Of a stretch of 64,000 bases of DNA, positions 36,317-45,589 are shown piece by piece. The stretch covers positions 1-64,000 of the forward strand of contig JABDCE010000003.1 in the NCBI GenBank assembly GCA_013288285.1, written 5' to 3'. Source of the DNA: Bacteroidota bacterium (lineage in GTDB: Bacteria > Bacteroidota > Bacteroidia > Chitinophagales > Chitinophagaceae). Each line of letters begins with the position of its first letter. The stretch's first letter is position 1. Below the pieces are notes generated by a model. The model saw nothing but the letters and a program-made list of their open reading frames with translations. It had not been told where the DNA came from and made no database searches. The position numbers and the translations under genes were made by a program.

Positions 36317-37237
36317 ATGTCATTACTGGTAGTAGGCACAATGGCCTTTGACGCACTTGAAACTCCGTTTGGTAAGGTAGACCGCATCATAGGCGGCTCA
36401 GCTACATACGCTGCATGGGCAGCATCTAATTTTACGAAGCCCATAAAACAGGTTTCGATAATAGGCGGCGATTTCCCGCAGGAAGAAATGACCTTGCTTG
36501 GAGCGCGTGGTGTGGAATTTGAGGGTGTGGAAGTAGTGCCTGACGGTAAAAGCTTTTTCTGGAGCGGCCGCTACCACCTGGATATGAACACGAGGGATAC
36601 GCTTGTAACCGACCTGAATGTATTGGCGCAATTTGATCCGAAGATACCGGACAGCTACCAGGATTGTGACTATGTGATGCTGGGCAACCTGGCACCGGCA
36701 GTGCAGATAAGCGTACTGAAACAACTGAAGACACGCCCGAAACTGACCATACTGGATACGATGAACTTCTGGATGGATATAGCCCTGGACGAACTGAAAC
36801 AAGTGCTGGGCATGGTAGATCTGCTGATGGTGAATGACAGCGAAGCACGCCAACTGGGTGGTGAACACTCTATAGTAAAGGCAGCGAAGAAGATACAAGC
36901 TATGGGCCCGAAATACCTAATCATAAAGAAAGGGGAACACGGCGCATTGCTGTTTTATGAAGGTAAGATATTCTCTGCCCCGGCGCTGCCACTTGAAGAC
37001 GTTTTTGACCCAACGGGCGCAGGCGATACCTTTGCCGGTGGCTTTATAGGCTACCTTGCTCGCATCAACGATACATCGTTTGAAAGTATGAAGGCAGCGG
37101 TGATCATAGGCTCTGCCATGGCGTCGTTCTGCGTAGAGAAATTCGGGCCTAACCGGATGAAAGAGATAACAGCAGCGGATATAGACGGCAGGGTGAAGGA
37201 GTTTGTGTCGCTGTCGAATTTTGAGATCAGGAATTAA
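36317..37237 (+). CDS. PfkB family carbohydrate kinase
   Basis: The 306-residue product is a ribokinase/PfkB-fold kinase, which uses ATP to phosphorylate a sugar or nucleoside. The start MSLLVVGTMAFDALETPFGK at 36317 is the normal first strand of the family; an in-frame upstream ATG at 36272 would lie before the promoter box. The substrate-binding glycines are in IIGGSATYAAWAA (about residues 24-36), and the catalytic signature DPTGAGDTFAGGFIGYLA is near residue 232, with Asp in GAGD as base. The substrate is unknown. The flavin reductase gene follows after nine bases, so the two are in one operon. Confidence 0.92.
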   Translation: MSLLVVGTMAFDALETPFGKVDRIIGGSATYAAWAASNFTKPIKQVSIIGGDFPQEEMTLLGARGVEFEGVEVVPDGKSFFWSGRYHLDMNTRDTLVTDLNVLAQFDPKIPDSYQDCDYVMLGNLAPAVQISVLKQLKTRPKLTILDTMNFWMDIALDELKQVLGMVDLLMVNDSEARQLGGEHSIVKAAKKIQAMGPKYLIIKKGEHGALLFYEGKIFSAPALPLEDVFDPTGAGDTFAGGFIGYLARINDTSFESMKAAVIIGSAMASFCVEKFGPNRMKEITAADIDGRVKEFVSLSNFEIRN

Positions 37238-37246
37238 TAACCGCCA

Positions 37247-38125
37247 ATGACCATAATACCAGGAGAGATAAAGACGGCGCAGCTACACGCTTATTTACTG
37301 GGTGCTGTAGCGCCCCGGCCTATCTGCTTTGCCAGCACTATAGACAGCAATGGCAACGCCAACCTTTCCCCGTTCAGCTTCTTCAACGTATTCGGGAGTA
37401 AGCCACCGGTGCTCATCTTCTCCCCTGCCCGCAGGGTGCGGGACAATACAATAAAGCATACACTGGAAAATGTGTATGAAACAAAAGAAGTGGTGATAAA
37501 CGTAGTCAACTACGACATGGTGCACCAGGCCAGCCTGAGCAGTTGTGAATACCCCAAGGGCACTGACGAGTTTGTGAAAGCAGGGTTTACGGCTGTAAAG
37601 TCTGATATAGTGAAGCCGTACCGCGTAAAGGAATCGCCGGTGCAACTTGAGTGCAAGCTACTGCAGGTAATAGAGACTGGTAAGGAAGGTGGTGCAGGCA
37701 ACCTCATCATCTGCGAGGTGGTGTGTATGCACATAGATGACAACATACTGGATGCCGCAGGTAAAATAGACCCACATAAAATAGACCTGGTAGCGCGCAT
37801 GGGTGCAGATTATTATTGCCGCGCTTCAGGCAATGCGGTTTTCGAAGTGCATAAACCGAATATAGAACTGGGAATAGGCGTAGATGCGCTACCGGCCCAC
37901 ATTCGCCATAGCAGTGTGCTTACGGGTAATAACCTGGGTATGCTGGGTAATTGCACATCGATACCTGTAATCAGTGAGCTGATGTATGACGAAAGGCTTT
38001 CGGGCATTCTGAAAGAATACACCCATGATGAGGATGCAAAAAAACAGGCGATACACCAATATGCAAAAGAGCTGCTGGACTCCGGGCATGTAACTGAAGC
38101 CTGGCATGTGCTGCTGGCAGAGTAG
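37247..38125 (+). CDS. flavin reductase-like FMN-binding protein
   Basis: The 292-residue product has the split-barrel FMN-binding fold of the flavin reductase-like family. Visible parts are the N-terminal VAPRPICFASTIDSNGNANL (about residues 20-39), SPFSFFNVFGSKPP, and the core strand EVVINVVNYDMV. It carries about 90 residues more at the C-terminus than short members of the family, which is common in Bacteroidota homologues. It may reduce FMN for a partner oxygenase or act as a redox enzyme itself. It is translated from the same mRNA as the sugar kinase upstream, but no functional link is evident. Confidence 0.88.
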   Translation: MTIIPGEIKTAQLHAYLLGAVAPRPICFASTIDSNGNANLSPFSFFNVFGSKPPVLIFSPARRVRDNTIKHTLENVYETKEVVINVVNYDMVHQASLSSCEYPKGTDEFVKAGFTAVKSDIVKPYRVKESPVQLECKLLQVIETGKEGGAGNLIICEVVCMHIDDNILDAAGKIDPHKIDLVARMGADYYCRASGNAVFEVHKPNIELGIGVDALPAHIRHSSVLTGNNLGMLGNCTSIPVISELMYDERLSGILKEYTHDEDAKKQAIHQYAKELLDSGHVTEAWHVLLAE

Positions 38126-38234
38126 CGTATGCGCACATTGTTAATATCTTGTGCATATCATATAGCCCTAATATTCAAATAATATTTTGGTAACATAATA
38201 GTCGGTAACTTTAGTAGAACTAAACTTTACTAAC

Positions 38235-38708
38235 ATGTTATGGCGACGATTCAGCGGAGAACCACTGCGGACACCGATCAAAAAAGCAGTAGAAGAGGCT
38301 ATCATCAGGGAAACAAATGCAGGATTCAAGCTTAAGGTGTGCATAGGCACCGACTCGCAGGTGCGGGCTACTGAAACCGAGTTTGCCACTGTTATTGTAT
38401 TTCTTCGCGAAAAACACGGCGGGTTTATGTTTATCAGCAACGATAAAACAAAACAGCCGTATAGTATCAAGGAGCGGATGCTGGTGGAAGTAGCCAAGAG
38501 CATTGAGATCGCTTATGAGCTCTGCGACCTGTTCAACAAGTATGATGTAGACATGGAAGTTCACGCCGACATCAACACGAATCCGCAGTTTAAGAGCAAT
38601 GAGGCACTGCGTGAAGCCATGGGCTACATATTGGGCATGGGGTATGCCTTCAAAGCCAAGCCAGACGCGTTTGCGAGCAGTTGCTGCGCCGATAAAATGG
38701 TGAACTGA
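38235..38708 (+). CDS. YkuK/DUF458 family RNase H-fold protein
   Basis: The 157-residue product belongs to the YkuK (DUF458) family, which has a ribonuclease H-like fold. The acidic residues that would bind metal lie in CIGTDSQVR (about residues 35-43) and VHADINTNP (about 108-116), with EAMGYILGMGYAFKAKPDAFAS near the end. Its cellular role is not known; nuclease activity is inferred from the fold. Members are small and cytoplasmic. It is not obviously in an operon with its neighbours. Confidence 0.85.
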   Translation: MLWRRFSGEPLRTPIKKAVEEAIIRETNAGFKLKVCIGTDSQVRATETEFATVIVFLREKHGGFMFISNDKTKQPYSIKERMLVEVAKSIEIAYELCDLFNKYDVDMEVHADINTNPQFKSNEALREAMGYILGMGYAFKAKPDAFASSCCADKMVN

Positions 38709-38752
38709 CCCACACCATTTCCTACCGTTTACAGGGGCTTTACCTCCCCTGG

Positions 38753-38796
38753 TTGGAAACATCTCCCCTAAATTTTAAATATTTCCAACATTTTTT
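38753..38796 (+). terminator. weak candidate terminator
   Basis: TTGGAAA (38753-38759) and TTTCCAA (38782-38788) can pair across a 22-base loop and are followed by CATTTTTT. A second small stem, CAGGGG/CCCCTG, lies just before at 38732-38751. The long loop makes this uncertain. Confidence 0.3.
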
Positions 38797-38852
38797 CTGT
38801 TATTATAAAGAAAAAGCTTAAATTTACTATTACTTAATAGTGCTTTATTCTG

Positions 38853-41800
38853 ATGAAAACCCGCTATCTCATTTTGTTATATGCCTTAGTGCTATATGCA
38901 GGGCACACCTACGCACAGTCTCCGGTAGAGTTTATTAAAAATGAAGGGCAGTGGGCAAGCTGGTTTAAGTATAAAGCACAAGTGCAAGGACAGGGAGGAG
39001 AGATTTTCCTGGAGAATGATGGATTGCGGTATCTTCTCTGCGACCCTGCGAACGCATACAAGATGGATTCTTTTCATCACGGGCAGATCACTAAAAAGCC
39101 CACGATGAAATTTCATGTTTACAAAATGACCTTCGAAGGCGCCTCTCAACAGCCTGAAATGCAAGGCCAGAGGCCAGAGCCGAGTTACTACAACTATTTT
39201 ATTGGCAATGACCCGACACATTGGAAATCAGGTATACACCCCTACCAGGGCCTGAACTATAATAATCTGTACAAGGGTATTAACATGCAGCTCTCTTCAG
39301 AAGGGAGTTCACTGGTTTATGAGTTTTTCGTACAGCCGGGCGCAGACGCTTCGCAAATACTGCTGAAATTTGAAGGGGCGGAGAAAATGTCCATCAATGA
39401 TGATAACCTGATCATCAACACCTCAGTGGGTAAGGTGATGGAGGTGAAACCCAACGCCTATCAATACATCAATGACAACAAAGTACCAGTTGCCTGCAAC
39501 TATCATTTAAAGAACAATAAAGTTTCTTTTGATTTCCCGGATGGCTACGACCATACGCAACAACTGATCATTGATCCTACTATTGTTTTCTGCTCGTTTA
39601 CCGGCTCATCTGCTGATAACTGGGGCTTTACAGCCACATACGACAATGCAGGCAACTTCTACATGGGCGGCTTAGTCAATGCACTGTCGGTTGGAGCGGG
39701 TGGAATGGGTGGATCTTACCCGGTAACACCCGGAGCTTATCAAAGCACTTTTGCCGGTGGTGAAGGTAACAATGCCTTTGAGTATGGCGCTGATATAGGT
39801 ATCATGAAACTGGCCCCCGATGGCAAGACCCGTATATATGCCACTTACCTGGGCGGCACGGGCAACGAGCGACCACATAGTATGATAGTAGATGGCGCCG
39901 GTAACCTGATAGTAGCAGGACGCACACACTCTATAGATTTCCCGGTTACGACAGGTGCGTTCCAAACAACCAACCACGGGGGGTGGGATATAATAGTTTC
40001 CAAGTTCAACCCAACAGCAACTGCGTTGATAGGATCCACGTACATGGGCGGCAGCGCCGATGACGGTGTGAATTTCGACTCAACAGAGGTGGGATATGGC
40101 CAACTGAAATATAACTATGGCGATGATGCACGCAGTGAGGTGCAGATAGACAACAGCGGGAATATTTATGTGGCTGGCTGCACAGAATCTACCGACTTCC
40201 CTACCAAATCTGCAATAGCCACTACACTTTCCGGGCTGCAGGATGGCGTAGTATTTAAACTGAACAGTACCCTTACCTCTATGCAATGGGGCACCTACCT
40301 GAGCGGCATAGGCTATGACGCCGGCTATGTACTGGCGTTCAATACTTCCCAAACGTCGGTGTATGTGGGAGGTGGCACTAACAGCAGCAACTTCCCTGTG
40401 ACGACAGGTTCGTGGCAGCCTACATTCGGAGGTGGCCTGGCAGATGGATATATACTGAAATTCCAGAACAGCCCTCCATACAATATACAGAAAGGCACGT
40501 TCATCGGCACATCAAACTACGACCAGGTATATGGCCTGCAGGTGGACATGGATGACAATGTATATGCAATGGGGCAATCACTTGGCGGTACTTTCCCGGT
40601 AACTGGTGGCGTGTATACCAACCCCGCTTCCAGCCAGTTCATCATTAAGATGGACAGCAATCTTTCGAAAGACCTCATCTCCACAATATATGGATCGGGA
40701 GATCCGGCACATACCAACATCTCCCCTGTTGCTTTTCTTGTAGATACCTGCCAGAACGTATATGTATCGGGGTGGGGTGGCGATCTTGCTTCCTCTATTG
40801 GATCTAAAACCGTACCACCAAGTATCGGTACTACTACCGGCATGCCGCTAACTTCTGACGCCTACCAAAGCACCACGGATGGATTTGATTTCTATTTTAT
40901 TGTGTTGGGTCCAGGAATGACGTCATTGCGCTATGCAACATTCTATGGAAGAAATGCCCCTGGCCAGTTCGGGGAGCATGTGGACGGAGGTACGAGCAGG
41001 TTTGACAAACATGGTATTATATACCAGGCCATCTGCGCCAATTGCGGCGGCACCGCCATAGGAGTACCTCCCTTCCCTACTACCACAGGCGCATGGTCTA
41101 CTGTAGATGGCTGCTCAGGTAACTGTAATGAGGCGGGGCTGAAAATAGCGTTTAACATTGGCCCGGTATCGGCGATCGTGAGTGCGGGGCCGAGTACGAG
41201 CGGATGTGCTCCATTAGTGGTGAACTTCACGAACGGTTCTAATAATGCCTTGTCTTATGTTTGGAACTTCGGGGATGGCACTACCACTACTGCTTTCTCT
41301 CCATCACACACATTTACGGGATCAGGCACTTATACAGTGACACTATCCGCGGCCAATTCCAATGCATGTTTCAAAACAAACGATACGGCCTATCTCTACA
41401 TTCATGTGGACACCAATATCATCTCGCCGTCATTTACCTATATACTCAAAGACAGTTGCAACCCATATACCGCCTCATACACTAACACATCAATCGATAA
41501 AGCGGGCGGCACGCCTACGTACCAATGGTACCTTGGCGATGGAACATCTTTTTCCGGGGTAACGCCTCCTGACCATAATTACCCGGACACAGGAAATTAT
41601 ATGGTAACGCTGGTAATGAGTGATGCGCTTGCCTGTAAATCGCCGGATACGGTGATACAGAAACTATCCATACATAATTTCAGGGTCTCTGCCAGCTTTG
41701 TGGCGCCAGATACGCTGTGTGCAGGGACGGCATTTACACCATCAATTAAAGTTTCGAATGGGGGAACCAGCCTTTGGACATTTGGCGACGGACATAGCTC

Positions 41801-42440
41801 AAACGGCGCTGACCCGAGCTATACTTATGACAGCACCGGTACTTATACCTTAAAGTTTGTAGAGAAGAACAGCGCAGCATGTAACGGTGCGGACAGCTTT
41901 ACTAAGACCATAACCGTGGTGACCGGGCCGATAGCGAATTTCTCTTTCGATCCGGTGCCTCCTGTACCTAATACGCCTGTCTCTTATACCAATGAGTCCA
42001 TAAGGGCTACGCGCTACCTCTGGAACTTTGGCGACGACACAACCTCTACCGACACCAACCCTGTACACCAGTTTGACAGGAGTGGCACCTACAAGACCTG
42101 CCTTAACGCTTACAACGAAACCACCTGCCCGTCTGTGATCTGCAAACAGGTGCCTACAGAGGTAGACCCGCTTATAGGCCTGCCGACAGCATTCAGCCCC
42201 AATGGCGACGGAAGTAATGACATACTCTACGTGCGTGGTGCGGCAATAAAAACACTTGACCTGAAAATATTTAACCGGTGGGGGCAGCTTGTATTTGAAA
42301 CCACCAGTAAAGAAAGAGGATGGGATGGCACATTCAACGGACAACCACAGCCCATAGAGGCTTATGCTTATGTGCTGAACGCTACCTTTATTGACGGCTC
42401 TGCCAAGGTGCTGAAAGGAAATATAACTTTATTGCGATGA
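38853..42440 (+). CDS. beta-propeller and PKD-domain surface protein with type-B T9SS domain
   Basis: The 1,195-residue product has a signal peptide ending TYAQ. Residues about 22-230 match the N-terminal DUF7948-type domain (VEFIKNEGQW, HYLKNNKVSFDFP-like). Residues about 240-770 hold SBBP-type propeller repeats (IYATYLGGTGNERPHSMIVD, NIYVAGCTESTDFPT). Four PKD domains follow (about 770-1105) with WNFGDGTTT, WYLGDGTSF, WTFGDGHSS and WNFGDDTTS. The end, GLPTAFSPNGDGSNDIL to KGNITLLR, is the gliding-motility type (type-B) T9SS sorting domain. Such proteins need a PorP/SprF partner for export, and one overlaps its stop codon here. Likely an adhesin or matrix protein. Confidence 0.93.
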   Translation: MKTRYLILLYALVLYAGHTYAQSPVEFIKNEGQWASWFKYKAQVQGQGGEIFLENDGLRYLLCDPANAYKMDSFHHGQITKKPTMKFHVYKMTFEGASQQPEMQGQRPEPSYYNYFIGNDPTHWKSGIHPYQGLNYNNLYKGINMQLSSEGSSLVYEFFVQPGADASQILLKFEGAEKMSINDDNLIINTSVGKVMEVKPNAYQYINDNKVPVACNYHLKNNKVSFDFPDGYDHTQQLIIDPTIVFCSFTGSSADNWGFTATYDNAGNFYMGGLVNALSVGAGGMGGSYPVTPGAYQSTFAGGEGNNAFEYGADIGIMKLAPDGKTRIYATYLGGTGNERPHSMIVDGAGNLIVAGRTHSIDFPVTTGAFQTTNHGGWDIIVSKFNPTATALIGSTYMGGSADDGVNFDSTEVGYGQLKYNYGDDARSEVQIDNSGNIYVAGCTESTDFPTKSAIATTLSGLQDGVVFKLNSTLTSMQWGTYLSGIGYDAGYVLAFNTSQTSVYVGGGTNSSNFPVTTGSWQPTFGGGLADGYILKFQNSPPYNIQKGTFIGTSNYDQVYGLQVDMDDNVYAMGQSLGGTFPVTGGVYTNPASSQFIIKMDSNLSKDLISTIYGSGDPAHTNISPVAFLVDTCQNVYVSGWGGDLASSIGSKTVPPSIGTTTGMPLTSDAYQSTTDGFDFYFIVLGPGMTSLRYATFYGRNAPGQFGEHVDGGTSRFDKHGIIYQAICANCGGTAIGVPPFPTTTGAWSTVDGCSGNCNEAGLKIAFNIGPVSAIVSAGPSTSGCAPLVVNFTNGSNNALSYVWNFGDGTTTTAFSPSHTFTGSGTYTVTLSAANSNACFKTNDTAYLYIHVDTNIISPSFTYILKDSCNPYTASYTNTSIDKAGGTPTYQWYLGDGTSFSGVTPPDHNYPDTGNYMVTLVMSDALACKSPDTVIQKLSIHNFRVSASFVAPDTLCAGTAFTPSIKVSNGGTSLWTFGDGHSSNGADPSYTYDSTGTYTLKFVEKNSAACNGADSFTKTITVVTGPIANFSFDPVPPVPNTPVSYTNESIRATRYLWNFGDDTTSTDTNPVHQFDRSGTYKTCLNAYNETTCPSVICKQVPTEVDPLIGLPTAFSPNGDGSNDILYVRGAAIKTLDLKIFNRWGQLVFETTSKERGWDGTFNGQPQPIEAYAYVLNATFIDGSAKVLKGNITLLR

Positions 42441-43468
42441 GAAAAAATGTGCTGCTGGCTTTTGTGTTGTTTGCGCTCATGTATCAAGGGGCCAATGGCC
42501 AGAGTATGCACTTTTCGCAATATTATAATGCCCCGCTGTTACTGAACCCGGCTAACACAGCGCTGATGCCCGACAACGATTTCAGGATAGGGCTTAATTA
42601 CCGCAATCAATGGTCTGTGGTGCCTGTGCCTTACAATACATTCTCGGCATATGGCGATTTCAAAGTGGGGGGCAATAAGGATAATGAGAATCACAATAAC
42701 TGGCTGGGCATTGGTTTTGCGTTCTTTAATGACAAGGCCGGCGACGGCAACCTGGCATTGACTGAGGTGCAGGGCGATGTTGCCTACCACCTGCAGATGA
42801 GCCAGCATACTATGTTTTCCTTAGGTGTTTCGGGAGCCAGTATACAGCGTAGCGTAAACTTTGACAATCTGCTGTTTGACGCGCAATGGGATGGGTTCAC
42901 CTTCAACGGCAATATCCCCAACAATGAGAAGGTGGGCATACTCAAAGACAACTACTATACGGTGGGTGCAGGCGCTAACCTGGCGTGGTTCCCGAATGAG
43001 AGCGTGTATGCAAAACTGGGCGGCAGCCTTGAAAACATAAACCAACCCGCCGAAAGCTTCTACGGCAGCACTAAAAATGTAATTGCTTACCGCCCGGTTG
43101 TGGACCTGGATATCGTGTATCAAATCAGCCCTGTACTCATTATCAATCCATCTGCGTACTATACTACCCAAAGCGGGGCGGCAGAACTGGTGGTAGGGTC
43201 CTTGTTCCGCACGGTACTGAGCAGCAAGAACCAGGCAACCTCGCAACTGATACTGGGATTATATACCCGCATGGGCGATGCTGTAATAGGCGTGGCCGGT
43301 TACCAGATGGGCAACATACAATTCATGGCTAATTACGACTTTACAATATCTGCATTAGCACCTTATAACGCCAGTTATGGTGCGCTTGAATTCTCCCTGG
43401 TGTATACAAGAGCCTACCACCCGAATGACGGAATTAAGAAAATGTATAGCTGTCCGCGCTTCTTTTAA
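42437..43468 (+). CDS. PorP/SprF family type IX secretion outer-membrane protein
   Basis: The 343-residue product has a signal peptide (ending ANGQ) followed by MHFSQYYNAPLLLNPANTAL, the typical start of PorP/SprF proteins. A 14-strand-type outer-membrane barrel is expected, ending in MYSCPRFF with a terminal aromatic residue. SprF is needed for export of the type-B cargo SprB in Flavobacterium johnsoniae. The start overlaps the stop of the cargo gene upstream by four bases (ATGA), so the pair is translationally coupled and this barrel is very likely its dedicated export partner. Confidence 0.93.
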   Translation: MRKNVLLAFVLFALMYQGANGQSMHFSQYYNAPLLLNPANTALMPDNDFRIGLNYRNQWSVVPVPYNTFSAYGDFKVGGNKDNENHNNWLGIGFAFFNDKAGDGNLALTEVQGDVAYHLQMSQHTMFSLGVSGASIQRSVNFDNLLFDAQWDGFTFNGNIPNNEKVGILKDNYYTVGAGANLAWFPNESVYAKLGGSLENINQPAESFYGSTKNVIAYRPVVDLDIVYQISPVLIINPSAYYTTQSGAAELVVGSLFRTVLSSKNQATSQLILGLYTRMGDAVIGVAGYQMGNIQFMANYDFTISALAPYNASYGALEFSLVYTRAYHPNDGIKKMYSCPRFF

Positions 43469-43502
43469 CAATTATTTTCATGCTTAATGGAAATCGTGGT
43501 AT

Positions 43503-43510
43503 TATATTTG
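43503..43510 (+). promoter_or_regulatory. -7 promoter box of the response regulator gene
   Basis: TATATTTG lies 27 bases before the ATG at 43538, in the short spacer behind the porP/sprF-like gene. Confidence 0.4.
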
Positions 43511-43537
43511 AGATACAATTAGCATAACGCACACTAT

Positions 43538-44239
43538 ATGGAAAAAGAGAAAAATAAAATACTGTTAGTAGAAGACGATACGAACTTTGGACAGGTATTG
43601 AAGAATTACCTGGAACTTCATGATTTTGTAGTAGAACTCGCCCGTGATGGTATACTGGGGCTGGCTGCGTTCCGCCGCGAGAAATATGACATTTGCCTGC
43701 TGGACGTGATGATGCCGAATATGGATGGCTTCACGCTGGCTGAAGAGATCAGGAATGTAGACCCTGACGTGCCTTTGTTCTTCCTTTCTGCCAAAAGCAT
43801 GAAAGATGACATATTGACAGGCTACAAGCTGGGCGCTGACGATTATATCACCAAGCCATTTGACAGTGATGTATTGCTGTCAAAAATAAAAGCCGTGCTG
43901 AAGCGTAACCAGGAGTTGCATGAAAAACAACATTCGCAGATAGAGTTCATTATTGGCGCATACCACTTTAACAGCAAGCTGCGTACGCTGAAACACGGCA
44001 CGGAATCAAGCACACTGTCTCCGAAAGAGAATGAACTGCTGCTGATGCTTTGTGAATATAAGAACGACCTGTTGCCTCGTGAAACCGCCCTGAAGCGGAT
44101 ATGCGGCAGCGATACTTACTTCAATGGTCGCAGTATGGACGTATACATAGCCAAGCTACGCAAATACCTGAAAGAAGATAGCAGCGTAGAAATAGTGAAT
44201 ATACACGGCAACGGGTTCAGGCTGGTGGTACCGGATTAA
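43538..44239 (+). CDS. OmpR-type response regulator transcription factor
   Basis: The 233-residue product has a receiver domain (residues 1-120) with the acidic pair in VEDDTNFG, the phosphorylated Asp in CLLDVMMPNMDG (about residue 56), Ser in FFLSAKS and Lys in DDYITKPF. The C-terminal part is a winged-helix DNA-binding domain (LSPKENELLLMLCEY, GRSMDVYIAKLRKYL, VNIHGNGFRL). It should regulate transcription when phosphorylated. No histidine kinase lies beside it, so its partner is elsewhere; RprY-like regulators of Bacteroidota have the same form. Confidence 0.93.
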   Translation: MEKEKNKILLVEDDTNFGQVLKNYLELHDFVVELARDGILGLAAFRREKYDICLLDVMMPNMDGFTLAEEIRNVDPDVPLFFLSAKSMKDDILTGYKLGADDYITKPFDSDVLLSKIKAVLKRNQELHEKQHSQIEFIIGAYHFNSKLRTLKHGTESSTLSPKENELLLMLCEYKNDLLPRETALKRICGSDTYFNGRSMDVYIAKLRKYLKEDSSVEIVNIHGNGFRLVVPD

Positions 44240-44249
44240 TACTGAAAAC

Positions 44250-44390
44250 ATGTTTAAAAAAACAAAGGTTAAATATACATTGCCCAGTGATAAGGACAAA
44301 GAAAGCTATGGACTTGTATGGGCGATGCTGGCGGTAAAAAACAGCAAGGTAGTTTCAGAAGAAAGCATTCTAAAGAAATTAAGGCGCTGA
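44250..44390 (+). CDS. 46-residue hypothetical protein behind the response regulator
   Basis: An ATG ten bases after the response regulator stop opens a 46-codon frame that ends TGA at 44390. The product, MFKKTKVKYTLPSDKD and on to SEESILKKLRR, is charged, has no signal peptide, and looks helical (SYGLVWAMLAVKNSKVVSEE). A perfect intrinsic terminator follows 36 bases later, so the mRNA of the regulator includes this frame. I do not recognise a family. Amino-acid composition is protein-like, but the frame is short and could be chance. A nine-codon frame overlaps its stop as ATGA. Confidence 0.5.
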   Translation: MFKKTKVKYTLPSDKDKESYGLVWAMLAVKNSKVVSEESILKKLRR

Positions 44391-44426
44391 TGAAACTTGA
44401 GTCCCCGGAAATTAAGTAAATACTTT

Positions 44427-44462
44427 AAACAGGATGCGAATGACCGCATCCTGTTTTTATTT
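44427..44462 (+). terminator. intrinsic terminator of the response regulator operon
   Basis: A perfect 12-base stem AAACAGGATGCG / CGCATCCTGTTT with a six-base loop is followed by TTATTT. It closes the unit that begins at 43538. Confidence 0.85.
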
Positions 44463-44501
44463 CACTTGCTTGCGGGCAAAGCAATTCAGCCATTATTTTA
44501 C

Positions 44502-44509
44502 TACTTTTG
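44502..44509 (+). promoter_or_regulatory. -7 promoter box just before pssA
   Basis: TACTTTTG ends seven bases before the pssA ATG at 44517, so the mRNA leader should be only a few bases long. Confidence 0.45.
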
Positions 44510-44516
44510 AGCCACA

Positions 44517-45320
44517 ATGAAGCATTTGCCAAACCTGCTGACGCTGGGTAATTTATTTTGCGGCTGTATAGCCATCGCATATATACTCAGCGCCCAGCCT
44601 TATATGACCATGAGTCTCCAAAACGGGGGGCTGCCTACCTGGCAGTGGGTGTATGGCGCAGAACAGATGTATTACGGCAGTCTATTCATTTTCATAGCGG
44701 CGATCTGTGATTTGCTGGATGGAATGGCCGCCCGGGCGCTGAGGGTATTCTCCCCTATTGGCAAAGACCTGGACTCGCTTGCAGACCTCGTATCGTTTGG
44801 GGTAGCGCCATCTGTGATCATTTTTAAATTCCTTTGGGATGCGCTGATGCAGGAAAAGAATGCCTTTGATGTAAATATGCTGGCCATGGCCCCTGCATTT
44901 CTCATTGCCTGTTTTGCGGCGCTGCGGCTGGCAAAATTCAATATTACCTCTGACCAGCAAAAAAGTCACTTTATAGGTATGCCTGTGCCTGCAGTAGGTA
45001 TTATTGTAGCGTCATTCCCGCTGGTGATGTGGTTTTGCAGCGGAAAGATACATCACTACTTTGCTATGGGTATGCAAAACAAATGGGTACTGTACTTAGT
45101 CATTGCGATCTTGTGCTGGTTGATGGTGTCCGGCGTGAAATTTATAAAAATGGCGCCTGCCAAATGGACGCTGGCTGCTGCATGGCCGCAACTGGTATTG
45201 CTCGTTTTTACCGGTATCTCCCTGTTTTTTTTATGGGTAGCGGCTATACCATTAGCATTTATACTGTATGTGCTGTTATCAATGATATATAAACAGCCGG
45301 AAGCAATAGAAAACAAATAA
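44517..45320 (+). CDS. pssA: CDP-diacylglycerol--serine O-phosphatidyltransferase
   Basis: This enzyme makes phosphatidylserine from CDP-diacylglycerol and serine, the first step to phosphatidylethanolamine. The 267-residue product is an integral membrane protein of the CDP-alcohol phosphatidyltransferase family: the signature D-G-x2-A-R-x8-G-x3-D-x3-D is visible as DGMAARALRVFSPIGKDLDS followed by LAD (about residues 64-86). About seven or eight membrane helices follow. The N-terminus MKHLPNLLTLGNLFCGC is typical of the subclass II enzyme. purS follows after 17 bases on the same strand. Confidence 0.93.
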   Translation: MKHLPNLLTLGNLFCGCIAIAYILSAQPYMTMSLQNGGLPTWQWVYGAEQMYYGSLFIFIAAICDLLDGMAARALRVFSPIGKDLDSLADLVSFGVAPSVIIFKFLWDALMQEKNAFDVNMLAMAPAFLIACFAALRLAKFNITSDQQKSHFIGMPVPAVGIIVASFPLVMWFCSGKIHHYFAMGMQNKWVLYLVIAILCWLMVSGVKFIKMAPAKWTLAAAWPQLVLLVFTGISLFFLWVAAIPLAFILYVLLSMIYKQPEAIENK

Positions 45321-45337
45321 CTGAAAATTTTTAGCTT

Positions 45338-45589
45338 ATGAAATACACTGCGCAAATCAATGTAATGCCACTAAAAGAACTGCTGGACCCACAAGGTAAG
45401 GCAGTAAACACAAGCCTGCACAACCTGGGGCTGACCCATGTACAGGACGTGCGCATAGGCAAGCGCATATCTCTGAACATAGACGCTGCAACGAAAGAAG
45501 AAGCGGAAAAAATGACGCATGAAGCCTGTAAGAAATTGCTGGCCAACCCGGTGATGGAAGCATTTGATTTTACATTGACGGAAGGATAA
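45338..45589 (+). CDS. purS: phosphoribosylformylglycinamidine synthase subunit PurS
   Basis: PurS is the small subunit that links PurL and PurQ in the fourth step of purine synthesis. The 83-residue product has the family's normal size and sequence: KYTAQINVMPLKELLDPQGK, HNLGLTHVQDVRIGKRISL, then a helix with EAEKMTHEACKKLLANP and the closing MEAFDFTL. purL and purQ are not adjacent, which is common in Bacteroidota. It is probably co-transcribed with pssA. The stop codon touches the first base of the inverted-repeat element that follows. Confidence 0.92.
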   Translation: MKYTAQINVMPLKELLDPQGKAVNTSLHNLGLTHVQDVRIGKRISLNIDAATKEEAEKMTHEACKKLLANPVMEAFDFTLTEG

